Part shown: one piece after another, positions 1 through 6,867 of the stretch | Layout of the letters: each line of letters opens with the position of its first letter | Numbering within the stretch: position 1 is the first letter of the stretch | Origin: JAGQUL01 sp039811765 | GTDB lineage: Bacteria > Actinomycetota > Thermoleophilia > Gaiellales > SKUG01 | Assembly: GCA_039811765.1 (NCBI GenBank) | Contig: JBDHZF010000047.1 | Span: 1-18,403 of the forward strand | DNA length: 18,403 nt | Direction: 5' to 3' | The notes under the pieces: generated by a model | Seen by the model: only the letters and a program-made list of their open reading frames with translations | The model's database searches: none | Told to the model about the DNA's origin: nothing | Position numbers and translations under genes: made by a program

Positions 1-2102
1 GCCGCGGCCGGCGCAGCCAGCGGCGGCGCGTCGTAGCGAACGGGATGCGCTTCCGGCTCGATCACGCGACCGTACTGCTGCATCACCTGCGTGAACACGC
101 CCTGCTCGACCAGCCCCACCATCGTCTCCACGACGACCGGGTCGAATTGCCTTCCAGCGCCGCCGCGCAGCTCCTGCACGGCTTTCGTCACGCCGAGCGC
201 GCGGCGGTACACGCGATCGCTGGTCATCGTCTCGAACGCGTCGGCGACCAGCACGATGCGGCTGCCGAGCGGAATGTCGTCGCGCGAGAGCGCGAATGGA
301 TACCCCGTGCCGTCGAAGTGCTCGTGATGGTGACGAGTCCACGTCGCGACCGGCTCCATCTCCGCGGCCTCGAGGATCCGATAGCTGAACTCCGGGTGCA
401 TGCGCAGCTGGATCCACTCTTCAGGCGTGAGTTCGGACCCCTTCACGAGCAGCTCGTCGGGAATGCCGATCTTGCCCACGTCGTGCAGCAATCCCGCGCG
501 ATACACGAGCTTCACCGTCGGCTCGTCCAAGTGCATCGCGCGCGCGATCGTAGCGGCGTAGATTGCCACCAGGTCCGAGTGGTTGCGCGTGTACGGATCC
601 TTCTGGTCCACGGCAGCGACGAGCGTAGTGGCCGTGGTCAGCATCGCGTCGCGCGAGCGTTGGCGCGTGCGATCCTCGCTGTTCATCGACGACACCTTCG
701 CAGGGTCGTACACCACCGTCGCGGCCTTGCCCTGCATCTTCGCGGTGTACGCGGCTTCGTCGGCGCGGTGATACAAGTCCGCTTGGTTGTCCGCGTGCAC
801 GGGCCACGTGGTGACGCCGCCCGAGAACGACAGCCGTTCCCCGTTCGGACCGAGCGGAAGCATGTGCTCGGCGATGCGATCGAGCACCATCTTCGCTTCT
901 TCGGCGGTGGCTTCCGGGAAGATGATGCCGAACTCTTCGCCACCAAGTCGGCACGCGAGATCGTATGGGCGCAGGTTGTCGGTGATCACCTTCGTCGCGC
1001 GGCGAAGCACCGCGTCGCCCTCGCTGTGGCCGAACCGGTCGTTCACCTGCTTGAAGTCGTCGAGATCGAGCATCGCCATCGACACCTTGCCTCCGTTGCG
1101 ACGACAGCGTTCGATCTCCGCGCTCAGGCTGTCTTGGAAGTAGCGGTGGTTGCGCAGCCCCGTCAACGGGTCGCGCGTGGCACGCTCTTGTTCCTGTTCC
1201 AGCGCGATGTGCAGCTGCTGCTGGGCGGTGCGAAGTTCCGCGTTGCTGCGCTGCATCGACATCGCCATCAGGTTGAAGTCGCTGATGAGGTCGCCGATCT
1301 CGTCGTTGCGTCGCGCGTGCGCCTCGTCCGCGCGCGCGGTGAGATCGCCGCTCGCCAGCTTGTGCGACACGTGACGAAGATGCTCGAGACGACGCATCAG
1401 CCGGCGCGGAATGATCGTCGCGAGCAATGCGGCCAGCAGCAGCGAGATCACCATCGTGGCCACGAGCAGTCCCGACGAGCTGCGAATCTGCGTTCGGATC
1501 TCGTCTTGCGCCTCGATCCCACGCTGCGAGATCTTCGTGGCGAGCGCCTGCGCGGGTTGGATGACGTCCTGCGCGAGCGTCTCGTCGAGCGTGTTCACCG
1601 CGGCCCGACGATCCTCGCCGACCGTGTTTGCGAACGTCGACTTCGCCGCGGCGGCCTGCTCGGCGATCCGCGCCCATTGCGTTGCTTCGTCGGCGGGCAG
1701 TTCGGCGCCCTGCTCGAGCGGCTCCTCGCACTTGCTCGGCGCGCCGATGCAGCGTGCCGCGTCGAGCGCTTGTTGCAGCGTGGTGGTGAGCTTGCTGCTC
1801 GTCACGGAGTTGTTGCGCACCGACAGGTCGCGCGCGGAGGCGCGCACGTCGCTGATCTTCTGCTGGAACTTCGCCACGTTGCGTTGCGTTGCGGCGGAGC
1901 GCGCCGCCTGCTCCGAAGCGGTCGAGATGCGCTGGAACGACATCAACGTCACAGGCAGCGAGACGCCCACGGCGAGGATGACCACGAAGAAGCCCATTGT
2001 CAGCTTGCGGCTGATGCCGGGAGTGCTCAGAGCGTTTGTGAGATGGAGTTTCGGCACGGGCATGGGCGCGCGGGGATGCGAGGGTGCGAAGCGCAGCGCC
2101 AT
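1..2102 (-). CDS. Membrane GGDEF + HD-GYP cyclic-di-GMP enzyme (C-terminus cut by window edge)
   Basis: Predicted bifunctional c-di-GMP cyclase/phosphodiesterase in the inner membrane. Reading from the ATG at 2102, I see a first membrane segment at residues about 34-55, an extracytoplasmic helical region of about 155 residues, a second membrane segment at about 211-231, a HAMP-like linker, then a GGDEF domain. Its active site GGEEF is at 387-391, with an RxxD inhibitory site (RPYD) five residues before it. An HD-GYP domain follows with HDVGK at 540-544, HHHEHFDGTGYP ending at 602, and a conserved ADAFETMTSDR stretch. All key motifs of both activities look intact, so direction of activity cannot be told. 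The frame is open to base 1, so the last residues lie outside. The start is uncertain: 2063 is an alternative ATG, and neither has a Shine-Dalgarno. I prefer 2102 because a sigma-28-like -10 ends 5 nt upstream, which would give a leaderless message. Divergent from meaB. Confidence 0.93.
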   Translation of the reverse strand, partial: MALRFAPSHPRAPMPVPKLHLTNALSTPGISRKLTMGFFVVILAVGVSLPVTLMSFQRISTASEQAARSAATQRNVAKFQQKISDVRASARDLSVRNNSVTSSKLTTTLQQALDAARCIGAPSKCEEPLEQGAELPADEATQWARIAEQAAAAKSTFANTVGEDRRAAVNTLDETLAQDVIQPAQALATKISQRGIEAQDEIRTQIRSSSGLLVATMVISLLLAALLATIIPRRLMRRLEHLRHVSHKLASGDLTARADEAHARRNDEIGDLISDFNLMAMSMQRSNAELRTAQQQLHIALEQEQERATRDPLTGLRNHRYFQDSLSAEIERCRRNGGKVSMAMLDLDDFKQVNDRFGHSEGDAVLRRATKVITDNLRPYDLACRLGGEEFGIIFPEATAEEAKMVLDRIAEHMLPLGPNGERLSFSGGVTTWPVHADNQADLYHRADEAAYTAKMQGKAATVVYDPAKVSSMNSEDRTRQRSRDAMLTTATTLVAAVDQKDPYTRNHSDLVAIYAATIARAMHLDEPTVKLVYRAGLLHDVGKIGIPDELLVKGSELTPEEWIQLRMHPEFSYRILEAAEMEPVATWTRHHHEHFDGTGYPFALSRDDIPLGSRIVLVADAFETMTSDRVYRRALGVTKAVQELRGGAGRQFDPVVVETMVGLVEQGVFTQVMQQYGRVIEPEAHPVRYDAPPLAAPAA

Positions 2103-2107
2103 GGGCG

Positions 2108-2136
2108 GCATCGGCATTCGAGCGGCGCTGCTTGAG
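2108..2136 (-). promoter_or_regulatory. Sigma-28 (FliA/WhiG)-like promoter of the GGDEF/HD-GYP gene
   Basis: On the minus strand CTCAAG (2136-2131) is followed, 16 nt after its TCAA, by GCCGATGC (2115-2108). The family consensus is TAAA-N15/16-GCCGATAA, so the -10 matches 6 of 8. The predicted start point falls at or just beside the ATG at 2102. The same CTCAAG and spacing recur before the riboswitch at 8422-8449. Confidence 0.5.
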
Positions 2137-2184
2137 CGAGGGGCGTTTGGCGAGGCCAGCCGCCGTGATACCGTCCGGAATGCG

Positions 2185-3201
2185 ATGAACGAGTCGACCC
2201 GAGAAGCGGAAGCTGCCGCACGTGGAAAACGCGCGGCGGGCATGGCCGTAACTGGCGATCCGATGGAACTCGTCGAGCGGCTTCGCTCCGGCGATCGACG
2301 CGCGCTGGCACGCGCGATCACGCTCGTTGAGAATGCCGATCCGGCGGGTCGGGAGCTTGTTCGGGCTATCTATCCGACCACGGGCAACGCGAACCTGCTT
2401 GGCGTCACGGGTCCTCCGGGCGTGGGCAAGAGCAGCTTGATCGGCGCGCTCGTTGCCCACGTTCGCCGCGAACAGCCGGACGAGCGCGTGGGCATCGTCA
2501 GCGTGGATCCGTCCAGCCCGTTCACCGAAGGCGCGCTGCTGGGCGATCGCATCAGGCTCGCCGACCACTTCCTCGATCGCGGCGTGTTCATTCGATCCAT
2601 GGGCACGCGTGGACACCTCGGGGGTCTGGCGGAAGCGTCCCTGCAAGCCGCGCTGCTGCTCGACGCGTGGGGCGCGAGCAACGTGCTGCTCGAAACGGTC
2701 GGGGTGGGGCAGAGCGAGATCGAGATCGCGCGCATGGCCGACACGATCGTCCTCGTGCTGATGCCTGGCTCGGGCGACGCGGTGCAGGCGCTCAAGGCTG
2801 GCGTGATGGAGATTCCCGACATCATCGTGATCAACAAGGCCGATCACCCGATGGCGCGGTCGCTGCACTCGCAGGTGCGATCGATTCTCACGCTCGAACG
2901 ACGCGACTGGACCCCACCGATCGTGGAGACGGAGGCTGTGCGAGGCGAGGGCATCGACAAGCTGTGGTCGAAGATCGTCGAGCATCGCGAGCACATGGCG
3001 CAGGACGGGCGCTTCGAAGCGCGTCGACGCGCGAACCTCGAAAGCGAGGTGTTCACGCTCGCCTCGGCGCGCGCGATGCGTCGGCTGCACGCCCGCGTCA
3101 ACGAGGATCCTCGACTTCGCGAGCTGCTCGACGCGATGCATCGCCGCGAGCTTGATCCGCTCACTTGCACGACGCGCCTGTTCGAGGAGGTGTTCCAGTG
3201 A
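2185..3201 (+). CDS. meaB: MeaB/ArgK-type G3E GTPase (methylmalonyl-CoA mutase chaperone)
   Basis: A 338-residue protein with the full family layout. MeaB-type GTPases bind adenosylcobalamin-dependent acyl-CoA mutases, usually methylmalonyl-CoA mutase, and gate cofactor loading and protect the enzyme. The Walker A motif GPPGVGKSS spans residues 76-84, followed by VDPSSP, a conserved GDRIRL stretch, the family segment RSMGTRGHLGGLA, ETVGVGQSE (switch region) and NKADH (guanine specificity). Length is typical. The ATG at 2185 is chosen because a TANNNT box (TACCGT, 2169-2174) lies 10 nt upstream; ATGs at 2242 and 2263 are alternatives closer to where many homologues begin. No mutase subunit is in the window. 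The stop overlaps the start of the threonine ammonia-lyase by 4 bases, so the two are co-translated. Confidence 0.95.
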   Translation: MNESTREAEAAARGKRAAGMAVTGDPMELVERLRSGDRRALARAITLVENADPAGRELVRAIYPTTGNANLLGVTGPPGVGKSSLIGALVAHVRREQPDERVGIVSVDPSSPFTEGALLGDRIRLADHFLDRGVFIRSMGTRGHLGGLAEASLQAALLLDAWGASNVLLETVGVGQSEIEIARMADTIVLVLMPGSGDAVQALKAGVMEIPDIIVINKADHPMARSLHSQVRSILTLERRDWTPPIVETEAVRGEGIDKLWSKIVEHREHMAQDGRFEARRRANLESEVFTLASARAMRRLHARVNEDPRLRELLDAMHRRELDPLTCTTRLFEEVFQ

Positions 3202-4412
3202 CCGTCGACCTGGAAGACATCCTCGCGGCACGCGAGCGCATCGCCGAGCACATTCGCAGCACGCCGATGCTGCACAAGCCGACGCTCGACCCGATCGCCT
3301 CCGGCAATCCCGTGCACATCAAGTACGAGCATCTGCAGCGCACGGGCTCGTTCAAGATTCGTGGCGCGTTGAATTTGATCGCCCAGCTCGACGACGCGGA
3401 ACGTGCGCGTGGCGTGGTGGCCGCGAGCGCCGGCAACCACGCACAGGGCGTGGCAGTGGCCGCTGCGCAGTTCGGCGTGGAGGCCACGATCTTCATGCCG
3501 GAGGATGCGTCGCTCGCGAAGGTGGAAGCCACGCGATCGTATGGCGCGCGTGTGCAACTTGTGGGCGCGAACCTCTCCGAGGCGCTCGACGCCGCGCATG
3601 CGTTCAGCGCCGAGCACGGCAGCGTGTTCGTCCACCCCTTCGACGACGATCGCATCATCGCTGGACAAGGCACCGTGGGGTTGGAACTCGTCGAGCAGCT
3701 GCCCGAAGTGGCGACGGTGGTGGTTCCGGTCGGCGGTGGTGGTTTGGCGTCGGGCGTGGCGATCGCGGTGCGGGCGCTGCGTCCCGAGTGCCGCATCGTC
3801 GCGGTGCAGGCCGCGGCGTATCCATCGCTGCGGTTGTCGCTCGACGCGGGCGAGCCCGTGGGCGTGGCGGCGCGGCCGACGATCGCCGACGGCATCGCGG
3901 TGAAGCATCTCGGCGCGCGTCCGTTCTCGGTGCTTCGCACGCATGTGGACGAGGTCGTGGAAGTGGAAGAGGAAGAGCTCTCCACGGCGATGCTCTGGGG
4001 CATGGAACGCGCCAAGCAGGTGCTGGAGGGAGCGGGCGCTGCGGCACTCGCCGCGATGCTCGCCGGTCGCGTTCGCAGCGACGGCCCCGTCGCGCTGGTT
4101 GTGGCGGGAGGCAACATCGATCCGGCCGCGATCATCCCGGTGATCCGCCATGGCTTGTCGGCGGTTGGACGATTCCTGTACCTCGGCACGATCGTTCCGG
4201 ATCGCCCCGGCGAATTGTCGCGGTTGCTCACGTTGCTCGCCACACTTCGGGTGAACGTGCTCGGCGTGGAACACCATCGGGAAGGCGTGGACGTGCGCAT
4301 CGGAGAGACGCGCGTCGACCTCACGCTGCAAACGCGCAACGCGGAGCATGTCGCCGAGGTCGAGGCCGCGCTCGTTGCGGCGGGCTACCCCATCCTGCAC
4401 GGCGGTCGCTGA
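3198..4412 (+). CDS. Threonine ammonia-lyase (threonine dehydratase), PLP-dependent, with ACT domain
   Basis: Converts L-threonine to 2-oxobutyrate and ammonia, feeding isoleucine synthesis or, via propionyl-CoA, catabolism. The 404-residue protein is a fold-type II PLP enzyme. The Schiff-base lysine is K53 in GSFKIRGALN, the phosphate-binding glycine loop GGGGLASG starts at residue 179, and SAGNHAQG is conserved. After about residue 322 comes a single ACT regulatory domain (FLYLGTIVPDRPGELSRLL onward), the layout of the roughly 400-residue TdcB-like/IlvA-short group rather than the 510-residue biosynthetic form with two ACT-like domains. The GTG at 3198 is chosen because GAGGAGG sits 8 nt upstream and GTG overlaps the meaB stop as GTGA; an earlier in-frame start at 3165 would overlap meaB more and lacks such a site. 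Coupling to meaB suggests a threonine-to-propionyl-CoA-to-succinyl-CoA route. The choice between ilvA and tdcB naming is open. Confidence 0.94.
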   Translation: MTVDLEDILAARERIAEHIRSTPMLHKPTLDPIASGNPVHIKYEHLQRTGSFKIRGALNLIAQLDDAERARGVVAASAGNHAQGVAVAAAQFGVEATIFMPEDASLAKVEATRSYGARVQLVGANLSEALDAAHAFSAEHGSVFVHPFDDDRIIAGQGTVGLELVEQLPEVATVVVPVGGGGLASGVAIAVRALRPECRIVAVQAAAYPSLRLSLDAGEPVGVAARPTIADGIAVKHLGARPFSVLRTHVDEVVEVEEEELSTAMLWGMERAKQVLEGAGAAALAAMLAGRVRSDGPVALVVAGGNIDPAAIIPVIRHGLSAVGRFLYLGTIVPDRPGELSRLLTLLATLRVNVLGVEHHREGVDVRIGETRVDLTLQTRNAEHVAEVEAALVAAGYPILHGGR

Positions 4413-4423
4413 CGGCCGTGGCC

Positions 4424-4440
4424 GTGGCCGTCGCGGCCAC
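4424..4440 (+). terminator. Short GC hairpin after the threonine ammonia-lyase gene
   Basis: GTGGCC (4424-4429) and GGCCAC (4435-4440) form a perfect 6-bp stem with a 5-nt loop, 12 nt past the stop codon, inside a run of GGCCGT repeats. There is no U-tract, so termination is only a suggestion. Confidence 0.25.
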
Positions 4441-4514
4441 CGCGCACCCGTGCGGCTGACGACGTGATCGTCCGCATGGTTCGATGTGCGCAGCACCCCC
4501 GAAGGAGTCGTTCG

Positions 4515-5009
4515 ATGCAGTCTGTTTCATCCGTGTCCACGCCCGCGCCCGATGCGTCCAAGCCAGCGGATCCCGTCGTGGCAGGCGGCGCGCACGCAGC
4601 CGTCGGCGACATGCTTCGCAGCGCGTCGGATGGCTACCAGACGGCGGCGAGCCAGCTCGCGGTGCAGTCGGACAAGGCTGCGATCTATCCATTCGAAGCG
4701 GTCACGACGCTCACCGGGTTGCTGCGTGATCGCACGGCAGCGATCAAGGGCCTCAACAAGGCGACGAGCATGCTGCACACGATCGGCGGCATGGCGATGC
4801 TGATCATGGCGAACACGGTGTCGAGCACGCTGCGCGCGCCCGGCGACACAGCCCATGACGTCGCATACCGCGTCGCGGACGCCATCGACGGGCGCAAGAC
4901 AGCGAGCGGTTGGAACCTCGGGTGGGGCGTGACCACGCCCCAGAGCACGGAGTCGACGACGTCGAGCAACCCGATCGAAGCGGCGCTGCTCGACGCCGGC
5001 GTTCGCTGA
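4515..5009 (+). CDS. Protein of unknown function, 164 residues, with one hydrophobic helix
   Basis: I do not recognise the family. The start at 4515 is well supported by GAAGGAG 7 nt upstream. The first 30 residues are rich in Ser, Thr, Pro and Ala and look disordered, with no signal peptide. The middle is helical, and residues about 95-115 (LHTIGGMAMLIMANTVSSTL) form a hydrophobic, glycine-containing segment that could enter a membrane or pack in a helical bundle. The tail is Ser/Thr rich and ends IEAALLDAGVR. It is 102 bp downstream of the threonine ammonia-lyase and runs convergently into the RmlC-like gene with only 6 bp between stop codons. Two other unknown proteins in the window (10927-12543 and 16814-17191) also have a leaderless-secretion look: disordered N-termini without signal peptides. 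Confidence 0.75.
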   Translation: MQSVSSVSTPAPDASKPADPVVAGGAHAAVGDMLRSASDGYQTAASQLAVQSDKAAIYPFEAVTTLTGLLRDRTAAIKGLNKATSMLHTIGGMAMLIMANTVSSTLRAPGDTAHDVAYRVADAIDGRKTASGWNLGWGVTTPQSTESTTSSNPIEAALLDAGVR

Positions 5010-5015
5010 TCTAGG

Positions 5016-5606
5016 TCAGCCGAACGCTGGCACGCGTCCCGCGTCGCGCAGCTGGGCGATCGTTTCGCATTCGGCGTCGCGGCCCGACAAGATCGGCGAT
5101 TCGATGCCCCAGTCCATCGCCACCTCAGGATCGCTCCACAGCACGCCGAACTCGTCGCCACCGTCGTAGTAGTTGTCGACCAGGTACGTGAGCGTGGAAT
5201 CCTCGAGCGCGCCGAAGCCGTGCGCCACGCCCGGCGGGATGTAGATCCCCGCGTCGGTGGCGTCGGTGAGCACGATGCCCTGGGTGACGCCCTGCGTGGG
5301 GCTGCCGTCGCGCACGTCGTGCAAGCACACGAGCAGCATGCCCTTCAGGCACAGCCAGTAGTCGGCCTGCCGGCGGTGGAAGTGCAGCCCACGGATCGTG
5401 CCGGCGGCCGAGTCCGACCGGTTGCCCTGCACCATCGCCGGTCCGTCGAACCACTCCTGGCGGTACGTCTCCGTGAAGCCGCCGCGCGAGTCGCCGTGGC
5501 GCGTAAGCGGGCGGATCACGACGCCTTCGATGCGTGGCTCGCACGGTGCGAGGTCGTGCCGGTCGCGTACAGTCGGGTCGACGGTGGGTTCGGTGGTGGT
5601 CGTCAT
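5016..5606 (-). CDS. RmlC-like cupin, dTDP-4-dehydrorhamnose 3,5-epimerase family
   Basis: A 196-residue cupin of the dTDP-sugar epimerase family, close to the usual 180-200 residues. Family marks are RGLHFHRRQADYWLCLKG, the second cupin strand IYIPPGVAHGFGAL, YLVDNYYDGGDEFGVLWSDP and a closing MDW. The conserved His in RGLH is the expected catalytic base. RmlC enzymes epimerise dTDP-4-keto-6-deoxyglucose at C3 and C5 on the way to dTDP-L-rhamnose; relatives act at one carbon only, so substrate is not certain. The ATG at 5606 has GAGGA about 6 nt upstream; an N-terminal extension of about 25 residues (MTTTTEPTVDP...) precedes the domain. It is 14 bp downstream of the acyl-CoA dehydrogenase, probably in the same transcript. 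No rmlA, rmlB or rmlD gene is nearby, so it is an orphan. Confidence 0.9.
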   Translation of the reverse strand: MTTTTEPTVDPTVRDRHDLAPCEPRIEGVVIRPLTRHGDSRGGFTETYRQEWFDGPAMVQGNRSDSAAGTIRGLHFHRRQADYWLCLKGMLLVCLHDVRDGSPTQGVTQGIVLTDATDAGIYIPPGVAHGFGALEDSTLTYLVDNYYDGGDEFGVLWSDPEVAMDWGIESPILSGRDAECETIAQLRDAGRVPAFG

Positions 5607-5620
5607 CGTGATCCTCGTTG

Positions 5621-6802
5621 TCAGTGCAGCTTGATGCCGAGGCCGCGCGCGATCACCATCTGCTGCACCTCGTTGGTGCCCTCGCCGATCTCGAGGATCT
5701 TGGCGTCGCGGTAGAAGCGGCTGATCGGGAACTCGTCCATGAAGCCGTAGCCGCCGTGGATCTGCAGCGAGAGGTTCGCCACCTCGCGCGCGAGGACGCC
5801 TGTCTTGAGCTTCGCGATCGCGGCCGTCTGCGTGAAGTCGAGGCCCTGGTCCTTCTCCCACGCGGCCTTGTAGGTGAGCAGCCGCGCGGCCTCGATGTCA
5901 GCCGCCATGTCGGCGAGCTTGAACGCCATCGCCTGGAAGCCGGCGATCGGCTTGCCGAACTGGTTGCGCTCCTGCGCGTACTTGAGCGCTTGTTCGAACG
6001 CGCCCTGCGCGAGTCCAAGACCGAGCGACGCCACGCCGATGCGGCCGCCGTCGAGGATGCGCAGGAACTGCGTGAAGCCCTTGCCTTCCGCGCCGAGCAG
6101 GTTGCCCGCCGGCACGCGCACGTCGGTGAAGCTGAGCGCGCGCGTGTCGGACGCGTGCCAGCCCATCTTCTTCATCGGCTCGCTGATCTCGTAACCGGGC
6201 GTGCCGTTCGGGATCATGATGTTCGAGATCGCCGGCCGACCCTTCGCGTCCTCCCCCGTCACGGCGGTGACGGTGACTCCGAAGGTCATTTCCGTGCCGG
6301 CGTTGGTGATGAAGATCTTCGAGCCGTTGATCACCCACTCGTCGCCCTCGCGGCGCGCGGTGGTGCGCGCAGCGCCCGCGTCGGAGCCGGCGCCGGGCTC
6401 GGTCAGGCCGAACGCGTGCAGCTTCTCGCCGCTCGCCAGCTGCGGCAGCCACTCCGACTTCTGGCGATCGTCGCCGAAGTAGAAGATCGGCAGCGTGCCG
6501 AGCGAGTGGTGCGCGCACATCGTGATGGAGACGGAGCTGTCGATGCGCGCGAGTTCCTCGACCGCAATCGCGTAGCTGAGCGTGTCCGATCCGGCGCCGC
6601 CGAACTCCTCGGGGATGGTGATGCCCATGATCCCGAGCTCAGCCATGCCGCGCACGATGTCGTACGGGAAGCGGCCCTCGCGATCGAGTTCCTCGGCAAC
6701 GGGCGCCACCTCGCGCTCGGCGAAGTCGCGCACGGTGGAGCGAAGCAGCTCGTGCTCGTCGGAGAGCTGGAACGAGAGCGGCGAAGCGGTGGCGGTGGCC
6801 AT
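5621..6802 (-). CDS. Acyl-CoA dehydrogenase, short/branched-chain type, FAD-dependent
   Basis: Oxidises an acyl-CoA to the 2-enoyl-CoA and passes electrons to an electron-transfer flavoprotein. The 393-residue length is typical of the homotetrameric family. I see the N-terminal helical domain (FPYDIVRGMAELGIMGI), the flavin-binding stretch AFGLTEPGAGSDAGAARTTA and ITNAG, the middle-domain strand ALSFTDVRVPAGNLLG, and the C-terminal helices with RNQFGKPI, QIHGGYGFMDEFPISRFYRD and IGEGTNEVQ. E374 in this last motif sits where short- and medium-chain dehydrogenases have the catalytic base. Isovaleryl-CoA dehydrogenases usually read GAGTSE there, so despite the leucine genes at 12.5-16 kb this is more likely a butyryl- or 2-methyl-branched-chain type. 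The ATG at 6802 has GGAAGGA 8 nt upstream. Confidence 0.95.
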   Translation of the reverse strand: MATATASPLSFQLSDEHELLRSTVRDFAEREVAPVAEELDREGRFPYDIVRGMAELGIMGITIPEEFGGAGSDTLSYAIAVEELARIDSSVSITMCAHHSLGTLPIFYFGDDRQKSEWLPQLASGEKLHAFGLTEPGAGSDAGAARTTARREGDEWVINGSKIFITNAGTEMTFGVTVTAVTGEDAKGRPAISNIMIPNGTPGYEISEPMKKMGWHASDTRALSFTDVRVPAGNLLGAEGKGFTQFLRILDGGRIGVASLGLGLAQGAFEQALKYAQERNQFGKPIAGFQAMAFKLADMAADIEAARLLTYKAAWEKDQGLDFTQTAAIAKLKTGVLAREVANLSLQIHGGYGFMDEFPISRFYRDAKILEIGEGTNEVQQMVIARGLGIKLH

Positions 6803-6823
6803 GGCGGGGATCCTTCCGATGGG

Positions 6824-6851
6824 TCGGCCGAAAACGGGCCGATCGAGCCTA
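6824..6851 (-). promoter_or_regulatory. Possible -10 box and leader hairpin of the acyl-CoA dehydrogenase gene
   Basis: TAGGCT (6851-6846, minus strand) fits the TANNNT -10 pattern 43 nt before the ATG. Just after it, TCGGCC and GGCCGA (6842-6837 and 6829-6824) form a 6-bp hairpin with a 7-nt loop in the leader. The hairpin could equally end the aminopeptidase transcript. Confidence 0.35.
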
Positions 6852-6867
6852 CCGCAGCGCGATCGTC

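Noticed and set aside
45..2135. Long plus-strand open frame (696 codons) opposite the GGDEF/HD-GYP gene
   Set aside because: His/Arg/Val-rich translation without motifs; it is the antisense shadow of a GC-rich gene whose minus-strand frame shows both catalytic domains.
421..3231. Minus-strand 936-codon open frame
   Set aside because: Runs antisense through meaB and in a wrong frame through the c-di-GMP enzyme; no domain visible.
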